Below, one piece after another: positions 49,171-56,333 of a DNA stretch of 64,000 nucleotides; positions within the stretch are counted from its first letter, which is position 1; each line of letters begins with the position of its first letter. A program made the position numbers and the translations under genes. The notes under the pieces are model-generated. The model worked only from the letters and a program-made list of their open reading frames with translations. It was not told the DNA's origin and did not search any database. Source of the DNA: a virus; IMG/VR virus record IMGVR_UViG_3300015263_000969, positions 1 through 64,000 of that record; one strand, given 5' to 3'.

Positions 49171-49875
49171 TCAGCGAGCGGTACGAGAGGAGCGGCGCTC
49201 CTGGTCATACGCGGTATAGAGCGCGTCGCCCTGTGCGGTTGCGAGGAACGCCTGGGTGGCCTGCGCCGGCGTCTGCCCCTTGGCCTGGGCGAACGCGGAA
49301 AGCGCGACGTTGAATGCCTCGAGCGCACTCTCGTTACCAGCGTCGGTGTCCTCGTTGATCCCGGGCGCTCGCCCAGCCGCCTGAACGAACGCGCTCGCGC
49401 CCTGGAGCGCCTTGAGCGACTCCTCGAGAAGCGCCGGATCGCCGGCACCGCGAAGCGCTCGGACGATGTTGGCGTGCACGAGCGCAGAGCCGGGAAGGTT
49501 CGGGATTCGCGTCGCGCAGATCGCAGCGATGTCGTTCTCGTCGTTCGTGGATCGCGCCTTGGCGAGCGCATCCTCCTGGAGAGCGAGCTGCTTGGCCTGC
49601 GCTTCCCCCTGCTCCGCGAGACGCCTGGCAAGATCGCCATGGCTCGCGCGAACCGTGACCCCGGTCAGTTCGCCCGTGAACACCACCGGGTCGGCGTCGA
49701 GCGCGGCGCGTACGGCCGCCTCGCGGACCGTCGCGCTCTCGAGACAGAAGCCCTCGGCGGCCTCGGCGTCGAGCTTGGCAGCGTGCGCCCGATGCGACTC
49801 GGGCAGGGTCAGCGCCGCCATAAGTGCCTTGCGCATGGTGGCGAGCTTTGGGGTCTGATCGGGCTGGTCGGCCAT
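49171..49875 (-). CDS. Internal in-frame scaffold protein
   Basis: ATG 49875 (MADQPDQTPKLATMRKALMAALTL) has CGGAGAG nine bases upstream and lies 25 bases after late promoter 5, inside the protease gene. It would make a 234-residue coiled-coil scaffold sharing the C-terminus of the fusion, as in lambda C/Nu3. Prediction from promoter, ribosome site and known phage practice. Confidence 0.6.
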   Translation of the reverse strand: MADQPDQTPKLATMRKALMAALTLPESHRAHAAKLDAEAAEGFCLESATVREAAVRAALDADPVVFTGELTGVTVRASHGDLARRLAEQGEAQAKQLALQEDALAKARSTNDENDIAAICATRIPNLPGSALVHANIVRALRGAGDPALLEESLKALQGASAFVQAAGRAPGINEDTDAGNESALEAFNVALSAFAQAKGQTPAQATQAFLATAQGDALYTAYDQERRSSRTAR

Positions 49876-50799
49876 CTGGGTACTCTCCGGTTGTGAGTCC
49901 ACGGTAGGCGTGGCGGGTGAGGGGGGCGATTTGTCGTTGTCATCCGCGAACGCGCGCACGGCCGCGGCCGATCCATCGTCGGTGTCATCGTCGATCGAGA
50001 ACGAAGCCGAGAGCGTCGCGCGTAGCTGGTCCATGCCAGCAGTCGGCACGCCGGGAACCGGGACGCATGAGGTCTCGATCAGCTCGGCAGCGGTGTAGAT
50101 CCAGCGGACCGTGAGCGTTCCGGTTCCGTCGCGGCGGCGCTCGTATCGCTTCTTCCCGGCGCCGTCGGTCAGTTCAACGAGCTGGTCCCCGGGCCAGTGG
50201 TAGCATTGCGACATGACCGGCGCATCGCACACCGAGCACAGCACCGGACCCGTCGGGATCCAGCCGATGCTCACGGTCGTCATGTTGCCGCGCAGGTACA
50301 TCGCGATCGCCCACGGCTCGGTGAGGCGCGCGACCTGACGGATCTCGTAGTGCCCATCGCTCGGCACCTCGGTCCCACTCTCGACGAGGGTCCCGCCACG
50401 CGCCATCGAGTCGCGCTGCTCGTGGTCCCGCAGGAACGGCTTGCCGGCGCCGGTCTTTCCGATCGCGCGCATCGAGGCATTGCGGAAGCCGACGTAGTTC
50501 CAGTTGTCGACGCCGGCTTGCTGCTCGTACGCCAGCATCGGCACGTCGACCTCGCAATAGCCAAGCTCGCCAGCGTCGATCATGCGGAGCAGCTCGTCGC
50601 GCAGTTCCGCGGTCATCGGCACGCGCTTGCCGTCGGTCAGCTTCGGACTGTGAACCAGAACCGACGAAGTCGCAGCCGGTCCCTGCGCGAGCAAGAGTGG
50701 CTCGAGCGTCCGCTCGGCGCGCGTCAGCATCGGCGCCGCCTTGAGGATCTGCTCGAGGGTTGGCTTCGCCTTACCGGCGCGTTCGATGGTGGTGGTCAC
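49171..50799 (-). CDS. Prohead protease-scaffold fusion
   Basis: The 542-residue protein has an N-terminal domain similar to prohead proteases (FLRDHEQRDSMARGGTLVESGTEV near 122-145 and MTTVSIGW near 174-181) with a CSVC/QCYHW zinc-like insertion. A C-terminal helical scaffold follows, with coiled coils (RLAEQGEAQAKQLALQEDALAKARS). GTG at 50799 has no Shine-Dalgarno and lies 28 nt after late promoter 6. An internal start at 49875 makes the scaffold alone. It directly precedes the decoration and capsid genes. Confidence 0.75.
   Translation of the reverse strand: MTTTIERAGKAKPTLEQILKAAPMLTRAERTLEPLLLAQGPAATSSVLVHSPKLTDGKRVPMTAELRDELLRMIDAGELGYCEVDVPMLAYEQQAGVDNWNYVGFRNASMRAIGKTGAGKPFLRDHEQRDSMARGGTLVESGTEVPSDGHYEIRQVARLTEPWAIAMYLRGNMTTVSIGWIPTGPVLCSVCDAPVMSQCYHWPGDQLVELTDGAGKKRYERRRDGTGTLTVRWIYTAAELIETSCVPVPGVPTAGMDQLRATLSASFSIDDDTDDGSAAAVRAFADDNDKSPPSPATPTVDSQPESTQMADQPDQTPKLATMRKALMAALTLPESHRAHAAKLDAEAAEGFCLESATVREAAVRAALDADPVVFTGELTGVTVRASHGDLARRLAEQGEAQAKQLALQEDALAKARSTNDENDIAAICATRIPNLPGSALVHANIVRALRGAGDPALLEESLKALQGASAFVQAAGRAPGINEDTDAGNESALEAFNVALSAFAQAKGQTPAQATQAFLATAQGDALYTAYDQERRSSRTAR
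49901..49932 (-). promoter_or_regulatory. Late promoter 5 (internal)
   Basis: On the minus strand AAATCGCCCC (49932-49923), 16 bp, TACCGT (49906-49901). It lies within the coding frame of the protease-scaffold gene (NDKSPPSP), so coding constraint alone could explain part of it, but the TACCGT hexamer at the right distance supports a promoter. Confidence 0.6.
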
Positions 50800-50805
50800 G
50801 CTCGC

Positions 50806-50837
50806 AGGATCGCGAGCGGAGGCGGGCGGGGCGATTT
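50806..50837 (-). promoter_or_regulatory. Late promoter 6
   Basis: On the minus strand AAATCGCCCC (50837-50828), 16 bp, GATCCT (50811-50806), then six bases to GTG 50799. No ribosome site precedes that GTG. Confidence 0.7.
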
Positions 50838-50869
50838 GCGGTGGGCGGAGGGCGTGTTACTGTCACCCT

Positions 50870-50943
50870 GCCTCCGCCGCCGGAGGATGCCGGGTGCTGC
50901 GCGTCGCGAGACGCCTCGGCACCAGGGCGCCGGCGGCGGAGGC
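50870..50943 (-). terminator. Nested hairpin after the head-tail connector gene
   Basis: A 14-bp perfect inverted repeat (50870-50883 and 50930-50943, GCCTCCGCCGCCGG) begins on the last base of the connector stop. Inside it GGTGC/GCACC and GCGTC-GCGA-GACGC form further stems. No T-run follows, so a Rho-independent terminator is not certain, but it insulates late promoter 6 from upstream reading. Confidence 0.5.
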
Positions 50944-51314
50944 TACCTGCGAACCTGGAGCTCGTATACCGCGGCGTCGGGGTCGCGCCCTGGCACGGCG
51001 ATCACGCGGTACGTCGTTCCCTCGATCGTGACCTTGTCGCCCTGTGCCGGCACCTGACCGCCGGCGATGGTCGAGCCGAGCAGCGACACCTTGCGGTCGC
51101 CCATCTTCACGGTCGTGTTGTCGACGAATTTCTCGTCGTAACCCTCGACCCACCCACGGGCCGCGTAGCTCGTCTCCGTCGGGTTCAGCCCCGCGCTCGC
51201 CTGCCCCGACGTGCGCGCGGTGTTCGCGACCTTGATCAGCGTCGCGGCCTTGACCTGTGGTCCGAGGTTCTTGGCGATCTGCTTGGCGATGAAGCCGGAG
51301 AGGAGCTTGGGCAT
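50943..51314 (-). CDS. Head-tail connector protein
   Basis: The 123-residue protein has a helical start (MPKLLSGFIAKQIAKNLGPQVKAATLIKVAN) and a beta-rich C-terminal half (VTIEGTTYRVIAVPGRDPDAAVYELQVR) resembling head-closure or adaptor proteins. ATG at 51314; the longer frame is a shadow. Family fixed only by context. Confidence 0.6.
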   Translation of the reverse strand: MPKLLSGFIAKQIAKNLGPQVKAATLIKVANTARTSGQASAGLNPTETSYAARGWVEGYDEKFVDNTTVKMGDRKVSLLGSTIAGGQVPAQGDKVTIEGTTYRVIAVPGRDPDAAVYELQVRR

Positions 51315-51318
51315 GGGC

Positions 51319-51555
51319 TCACATCGCGTAGGTGTGCAGTCGGGCGCACCGAATCCGCGGCGGATCTCCGGGGGCGGCGAAGTCGACGCCGCCCGGCGTC
51401 GTGCAGATGACGGCGTCGCGAACGCTACTCCCGTCAGTCTGATTCTCGAGCGGAGCGTGGCACCTCGAGCATACCTCGACGGGTCGGCGCGGCGTGCGGA
51501 ACCATGCCGCGATCCTGCCAAGCATCGAGACCGGCCGGCCGATCGTGATCCGCAT
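51319..51555 (-). CDS. Small zinc-knuckle protein in the head module
   Basis: The 78-residue protein has CSRC near residue 29 and two later cysteines. ATG at 51555. Function unknown; the location between connector genes suggests a minor head or assembly factor. Confidence 0.5.
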   Translation of the reverse strand: MRITIGRPVSMLGRIAAWFRTPRRPVEVCSRCHAPLENQTDGSSVRDAVICTTPGGVDFAAPGDPPRIRCARLHTYAM

Positions 51556-52158
51556 CTAGAACGCCTCGCTCCGCTCGTTCCGGTCGCACTCGTCGAAGAA
51601 CGAGTCGCTCTCCGTCCCCGTCGACACGCCGGCCACGCTCAACCCGACCGCACCGCCCGAGCCCGCGAGCCACTGCCCGATCAATTCGTGGACCGCCGTC
51701 GGCAGCTTCGTCGCCGTGCCCGCGCGTCGCGACGTCGAGCCGAAAAACTCCAGACGCGCCGAGCCGGCCCCCATGCTCTTGATGTTCTGGCCCTGGTCCG
51801 CCTGCGCCGCAGCGTCCGCGTCGGCAACCAGGATCGCGACCATCTCGAACGTTGCACGTGAAACGCGGTCGAGTTGGTACGCGTCGCTGGCATCATCGCC
51901 GTTCTCGTCCTCGAGGCCATCCCGCGGAAACACCAGCGTGGTCCCGTCGGCCCAGGCTGCCGTCCCCTGCCAGCGCTGGCGGTCGATGTAGCGTGTCGCT
52001 GCCACGAGGTACCTGGCGCGCGAGTTCGCCGACAGCGCGGCGTAGGCGTCCGGCCCGGCTCCGACGAGGCCGAGCAGGTAGTCGTCGCATGCGGATGTAC
52101 CGCCGTAGACCTCGACCGCAGCCGAGGACCCGGTGAGCGTGACACTGTAGAGCGTCAC
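51556..52158 (-). CDS. DnaT-like head-tail adaptor
   Basis: The 200-residue protein has a DDYL-type N-terminal domain, ARYLVAATRYIDRQRWQG near residue 48 and TLVFPRDGLEDENGDDASD near 74, which matches phage proteins annotated as DnaT-like ssDNA-binding/adaptor proteins between portal and neck. GTG at 52158 overlaps the previous stop. Probably the first ring below the portal. Confidence 0.7.
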   Translation of the reverse strand: MTLYSVTLTGSSAAVEVYGGTSACDDYLLGLVGAGPDAYAALSANSRARYLVAATRYIDRQRWQGTAAWADGTTLVFPRDGLEDENGDDASDAYQLDRVSRATFEMVAILVADADAAAQADQGQNIKSMGAGSARLEFFGSTSRRAGTATKLPTAVHELIGQWLAGSGGAVGLSVAGVSTGTESDSFFDECDRNERSEAF

Positions 52159-52325
52159 TGGACACGGCTCCTGGCGGGTCGATCAGATACCCGCTCATCC
52201 GCGCGGCCAAAGATGCCGACGAACGCATCGAGCGAGACCGGATCGGGGCCGGTTGGCGGCACGACCGCGACGTGCACGCCGAGACGAGCCCTGGTTGTCA
52301 CGCACCGGCTCTTGATGGCCCTCAT
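52155..52325 (-). CDS. Small hypothetical protein
   Basis: The 56-residue protein fills the gap between the portal and the adaptor gene. ATG 52325 overlaps the portal stop, and its TGA overlaps the next GTG. Too short for long-frame detection. No motif; function unknown. Confidence 0.5.
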   Translation of the reverse strand: MRAIKSRCVTTRARLGVHVAVVPPTGPDPVSLDAFVGIFGRADERVSDRPARSRVQ

Positions 52326-53803
52326 GACTCCGCGTCCTCTCCGGGCTCCTCGCCCTCGTCATCATCGGCCGGCTCCTCATTGGCCGGCTCGTCCTCGGAC
52401 TCCTCGCTCCGCACGTCAGGCACGCTCCCGCCGCCTTTGGCCGCCCGCCACGCCGCCAGATCCTCCTCGTCCGGTTCAGGGGCCGCCGGCAGTTCCTCGC
52501 GCGCGCGGAGGACGTTCTCGACCGGATCACCAGGCTTCAGCTTCGCGTCGGCGAGCAGCTTGAGCATCTCGGCCGCCGCCTTCGCGCTCGTCCGCGCGAC
52601 GCTCTGGTGCTGGAGCGCTGGCATGAGCCTCTCGTCGGCGTAGCCGTTTCGCGCGAGCAGGTCGGACACGATATCGCGCTCGGCGTCGTCGGTGAGGTCA
52701 TCCAGTGTGGCGTCGATTCGCGTCGTGAACAGGCTCGACTTGTCGGTGCTGGCGCCGTAGGCGCCGCTCGTGCCGGACTTGCCCATGAGCAGGAACTCAG
52801 CGGACAGGACGATCGCCAGCGCGTGGTTCAGCTCGTCGAGCGCCTTGCCAAGTTCCGGGATCGAGCCGATCTGCTGGCGCACGGTCTCGATCGACCACTC
52901 GAACGTTCCGGCCGCCGGCCGCCGGGATCCGTCAGGCTCCTCGGCGTAGTAGGGCAGGGAGTCGAGGAGCAGCGAACGATTCGAGGTGACGACGCGGTTC
53001 TCGATCAGATCGCGAATCGGAGCGGTCTGCGACAGGACGTAGGCGCGGATTCCGGACACATCGTCGGCTGACAGCCCCCCACCGCCCTCGCCGACCTGCA
53101 TCGTCGCCTGCTGCACGAGCTTGCTCAGCGGCGCGCGTCCGAGCGGGATCCCGTTGCAGTCCGTATCAAACGCGATGCCCTGGAGCTGGCGATAGCGCGC
53201 GTAGATGTCGGCGACCTCGACGAGATGACGGAGCAACCCGACGCCTCGCGGGTCATCGCCAAGTGCGCCCTCGACGCTGTAGAACAGGTCGTCGCGATCG
53301 ATCAGCCATTCCTTGCCGGTCCGCGTCCGCTGCGCAACGCTCGTCCACGGAGCAGACTCGTCGGGCTTGATCCAGCGCTCGATCGACCACTGCGGCCGGT
53401 GTGCCAGTTCGGCGAGGACAATCCGCCCCGCATAGTCGCGACGCCACCCCTTGGCGTGCATCGAGAACCCACGGATGCGCTTGACGGCTTGGCGCTTGAC
53501 GACCGACCTCCACCGAGTCGGCATGCGCGCGTCGAGGAGTCCGTCCTGCACGAGCTCGGCGGCGGCCACGGCGTCCAATCCACCCTTCGGATTCGGCGAC
53601 GCGCTCCACTTCGCGCTGCCGGCCAGGTCGAGCCATATCCCGACGGCCGCGGCTACGACGGTCACGTTTGCGAGCAGGTTGTCGTAGGTCACCCATCGCG
53701 TCGCACCGGTGAGCTGTGACTTCTTCTCGCCCGTGTCGAGCAGGAAGCCGCCATAGCTAACCTGTCCGTCGGAGCCAGGGGCCTTGGTCGCGCGTTCGGG
53801 CAC
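52322..53803 (-). CDS. Portal protein (DUF935-like)
   Basis: The 493-residue protein has the features of Mu-type/DUF935 portals: LVQDGLLDARMPTRWRS, YAGRIVLAELAHRPQWSIERWIK, DDLFYSVEGALGDDPRGVGLLRHLVEVADIYARYRQLQGIAFDT. It ends in an acidic, disordered tail (about the last 70 residues). It forms the dodecameric ring for DNA entry and exit. GTG at 53803 has no Shine-Dalgarno and lies 29 nt after late promoter 7. Confidence 0.85.
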   Translation of the reverse strand: MPERATKAPGSDGQVSYGGFLLDTGEKKSQLTGATRWVTYDNLLANVTVVAAAVGIWLDLAGSAKWSASPNPKGGLDAVAAAELVQDGLLDARMPTRWRSVVKRQAVKRIRGFSMHAKGWRRDYAGRIVLAELAHRPQWSIERWIKPDESAPWTSVAQRTRTGKEWLIDRDDLFYSVEGALGDDPRGVGLLRHLVEVADIYARYRQLQGIAFDTDCNGIPLGRAPLSKLVQQATMQVGEGGGGLSADDVSGIRAYVLSQTAPIRDLIENRVVTSNRSLLLDSLPYYAEEPDGSRRPAAGTFEWSIETVRQQIGSIPELGKALDELNHALAIVLSAEFLLMGKSGTSGAYGASTDKSSLFTTRIDATLDDLTDDAERDIVSDLLARNGYADERLMPALQHQSVARTSAKAAAEMLKLLADAKLKPGDPVENVLRAREELPAAPEPDEEDLAAWRAAKGGGSVPDVRSEESEDEPANEEPADDDEGEEPGEDAES

Positions 53804-53809
53804 GTGATG

Positions 53810-53842
53810 ACGGTAGGGCGCCGGGGAAGCACGGGGCGATTT
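53810..53842 (-). promoter_or_regulatory. Late promoter 7
   Basis: On the minus strand AAATCGCCCC (53842-53833), 17 bp, TACCGT (53815-53810), then six bases to GTG 53803. Divergent from the rightward promoter at 53858-53887. Confidence 0.75.
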
Positions 53843-53857
53843 CAGGCGCCGCGCAGG

Positions 53858-53887
53858 TCGACTCGAAACGTCGATCCGCGGTACAAC
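53858..53887 (+). promoter_or_regulatory. Rightward promoter in the head module
   Basis: TCGACT (53858-53863), 18 bp, TACAAC (53882-53887), then seven bases to GTG 53895. This is the same start-on-codon layout as the other early-type promoters, with a weaker -35. Confidence 0.45.
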
Positions 53888-53894
53888 CCGGACC

Positions 53895-54254
53895 GTGCAG
53901 ACCAACGACTACCTACGCCAGATCGACCTCAACCCCACCATCGGCGGCGTCGCCAACCCCATCGTGAACCCGCTCGATCCACGCGGCCTGTGCATGTTCG
54001 GCTTCGAGTCGACCGCGCAGGAGATCGTGAACCTCAGCGGTTCCACTGTCTTCGTCTCGTTCGACTACGAGTATGACCAGGGGATTCCCAGCGTCCCGCC
54101 GCCGACGGCGCCGAAGGCGCACGCGGTTCTGCTGGGCGGCGCGGCCGTCAGGCCCGAGCCGCACCGGCGCAGCCACTGCATCGTGTGGATGTACCCGGCC
54201 GGCGCCCCGGGCCAGGGCGTACCGGTCGAGGTTCGCGTTCACGCCTGGTCGTGA
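53895..54254 (+). CDS. Rightward gene inside the leftward head module
   Basis: The 119-residue protein is beta-rich (TVFVSFDYEYD, AVLLGGAAVRPEP, VPVEVRVHAWS), with repeated short strands like a virion surface or Ig-like domain. It runs opposite to all neighbours, from its own promoter, and overlaps the end of the convergent 569-residue gene by 16 bp. Function unknown; a decoration protein or a separately expressed moron are both possible. A long minus-strand frame over this area is Arg-rich and rejected. Confidence 0.6.
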   Translation: MQTNDYLRQIDLNPTIGGVANPIVNPLDPRGLCMFGFESTAQEIVNLSGSTVFVSFDYEYDQGIPSVPPPTAPKAHAVLLGGAAVRPEPHRRSHCIVWMYPAGAPGQGVPVEVRVHAWS

Positions 54255-55948
54255 TCGACGGGGCCGAACGCGCGGTCGTTTTCGTCGACGTCGTCGACGA
54301 ACGCCGTGGCAGAGTGTCCGGTTAGCGTAGCCGCGAACGCCCGAGCGTCGGCGAGGCGCGCCCTGTTCTCGCTCCGCTCGACCTCCTCGGCGGCCCGGAT
54401 GACGGTGCGACCGGCCGGTGTGGCTGCAAATGCTGTCGCCGCGGCGACGTTCGACATGATGGATGCGAGCGAAGGCGAACGCCGCACCACGGTGTCCGTC
54501 CCTGCCCGCACCATCCCGACCACGTGCCCCCCATCGGCGCGCCGCTCGAGGTCCACGGCTTGTTCCGGGTGCGTAAACTCGAAGCGCGTTGGCTGCCCGG
54601 ACGCCATACCGGTGAGGTTGACGCCGTGAGGCAGCCCCCGCGACCCGGGCTCGATGCGACGGTGCTCGCCGGTGACCGGGACGCCGAGCGGCGAATCCAG
54701 CGTGATGCCGTAGTCGATGCCGCTTAATCGTCGCATGAGATCTCGCGGATCGGACGGTTCGACGGTCGCCGCTCGCGATCTCATCTCGACCGGTTCCCAG
54801 TCCGCCAGCGTGACCGTTCCCGTCGGTGTACCAGACTCGGACTGCACCGTGATGGTGGCCGCCCCGGCGCGTGGACCAGCGAACGCGCTGGACAGCGTGC
54901 CAGTCACCGAGAGCGTCTGCATCCTCCGCTCGCCCGGCCGCTCCGTCAACCCAATCGCATCCTCGAGCCCGACCACCTCGCACAGCACCTCGACAGCGCG
55001 CAGGCGCGCCGAGCCGCGCCCAGTCAGCCGCTCCGGCGCGCCAGCCTCGATCTCTGCCACGCTCCGTGCATCCTCGACGCGGTCGCCCTCGAGCAGCGCG
55101 TCGCTCGCCCGCGCGACGACCTCGCGGAACGTCCGCATCCACCGCCGCGCGTCGTGCCGGTTGTACGAGCCATCGGGGCGGCGCGGGGTGTAGCGCGCGG
55201 CTAGGGTGCCGAGGGTGGCACGGTGGCAGCGAGGCTCAGGCGTTGCCCAACTACCGACGTCCTCGGTTCCGGTTCCGCGTACGAGGCCGTACCGCTCGCG
55301 CTCGCTGCAACGATCACGCGCCGCTACCCAGTCCCGCGGCAGCGCTCCCAGGTGCTTTGTCGCGGTTGAGAGCGTGATGGGCTGCGGCTTGAGCAGGAAC
55401 GCGACATTGCGCGCGAAGACGTCGAGGCTCGAGATCGCTGCCATGCGCCAGATCTGGTCGTCAGCGGCGCGCTTGCAGGCTTGGAGCGCCTCGTTGCCTG
55501 CATCACCCAAGCCGACCTTCGGCATGCCTGGCCAGGCGTCGATGTTCACATGGACGTGAGTGCCGCCATCCTCGAGTACGCACGCCGCCCTGATCGCCTC
55601 GTACGTCCGCCACCCCTCGACCTCTGGCTGCACAGTCTCCGCCGGCCAGCGCAGTACGACCGGGCCGACGCCGGCGATGGAGGGCATCCAGGAGCGCTGG
55701 AATCGGGCGTCAGGACGCTTCACTGCTCCGCCGGTCTCGGAAGCCGCCCACTGCCGGCCGGGCCGGCCTACGCGCAGCGGCCTCCAGCAGGCTCTCAGCA
55801 TTGAGCCCTCGGCAAGCATGTCATGGGGAGGTAACGCAAGCCGTCCTCGATCGCGCCGGCCCAAGAACAGCCGTCTCTCCGCGGGCCACGGCTCGCTCAG
55901 GCGCCGCGCCAGCGCGTGGAGGGCGGCGATTTCGGAGGCGACGGTCAT
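54239..55948 (-). CDS. 569-residue protein between portal and terminase
   Basis: The protein has an Arg-rich start, HVHVNIDAWPGMPKVG near residue 131, DVFARNVAFLLKPQPITLSTATK near 172 and a long mixed C-terminal half with beta segments (MQTLSVTGTLSSAFAG). It has no motif I can name. Position between terminase and portal suggests a head component, perhaps an injected protein, or a moron. ATG at 55948. The intergenic stretch 55949-56030 has no clear site. Confidence 0.65.
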   Translation of the reverse strand: MTVASEIAALHALARRLSEPWPAERRLFLGRRDRGRLALPPHDMLAEGSMLRACWRPLRVGRPGRQWAASETGGAVKRPDARFQRSWMPSIAGVGPVVLRWPAETVQPEVEGWRTYEAIRAACVLEDGGTHVHVNIDAWPGMPKVGLGDAGNEALQACKRAADDQIWRMAAISSLDVFARNVAFLLKPQPITLSTATKHLGALPRDWVAARDRCSERERYGLVRGTGTEDVGSWATPEPRCHRATLGTLAARYTPRRPDGSYNRHDARRWMRTFREVVARASDALLEGDRVEDARSVAEIEAGAPERLTGRGSARLRAVEVLCEVVGLEDAIGLTERPGERRMQTLSVTGTLSSAFAGPRAGAATITVQSESGTPTGTVTLADWEPVEMRSRAATVEPSDPRDLMRRLSGIDYGITLDSPLGVPVTGEHRRIEPGSRGLPHGVNLTGMASGQPTRFEFTHPEQAVDLERRADGGHVVGMVRAGTDTVVRRSPSLASIMSNVAAATAFAATPAGRTVIRAAEEVERSENRARLADARAFAATLTGHSATAFVDDVDENDRAFGPVDHDQA

Positions 55949-56030
55949 CGGCTACGGCTCCTCGATGGGCACGAGCAGGATCCCGGTGGCAGGTCACACG
56001 ATCGTCGGGCATCGCCGAGATCGTCGGCGC

Positions 56031-56279
56031 TCACAGGATGTGCCTTGCCAGGTGCTTCTCGACGACGTCCGCGAGATGCAGGCTGTCGGGCCAGTCGTTG
56101 TCACCGTGGCTATCGCAAACCCGACGCAGTGCCGCGCGCGTCTCTTCGCGTTCGCTGATCAGCCTAGCGATTGTGGACTGCGGATCGTCGCCATCGACGT
56201 CCAGGTTCCGCAGGCACTCGGTGAGCATCCGGCGCCACGCGGCGCGGTTGCCTTCGATGTAGCTTTTCTCGTCGGACAT
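56031..56279 (-). CDS. Small acidic helical protein, leaderless
   Basis: The 82-residue helical protein is acidic and not recognised. ATG 56279 is used rather than the in-frame ATG three codons upstream because it lies exactly seven bases after TAGAGT, the -10 of the promoter at 56287-56315. It is a single-gene unit between the terminase and the 569-residue gene. Confidence 0.6.
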   Translation of the reverse strand: MSDEKSYIEGNRAAWRRMLTECLRNLDVDGDDPQSTIARLISEREETRAALRRVCDSHGDNDWPDSLHLADVVEKHLARHIL

Positions 56280-56286
56280 GCTTGTC

Positions 56287-56315
56287 ACTCTACGCCTTCC
56301 GCACGCTTACGTCGA
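56287..56315 (-). promoter_or_regulatory. Promoter with start on the start codon
   Basis: On the minus strand TCGACG (56315-56310), 17 bp, TAGAGT (56292-56287), then seven bases to ATG 56279. Confidence 0.6.
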
Positions 56316-56333
56316 CGGGAAATCATCGGTGTA

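Noticed and set aside
53913-55142. Long minus-strand frame
   Set aside because: Arg/Gly-rich shadow of the rightward gene and the 569-residue gene; it has no ribosome site or family motif.
55926-55932. Another copy of GGGGCGATTT near 55.92 kb
   Set aside because: The sequence is GGCGGCGATTT inside the start of the 569-residue gene, with neither the CCCC run nor the downstream hexamer.
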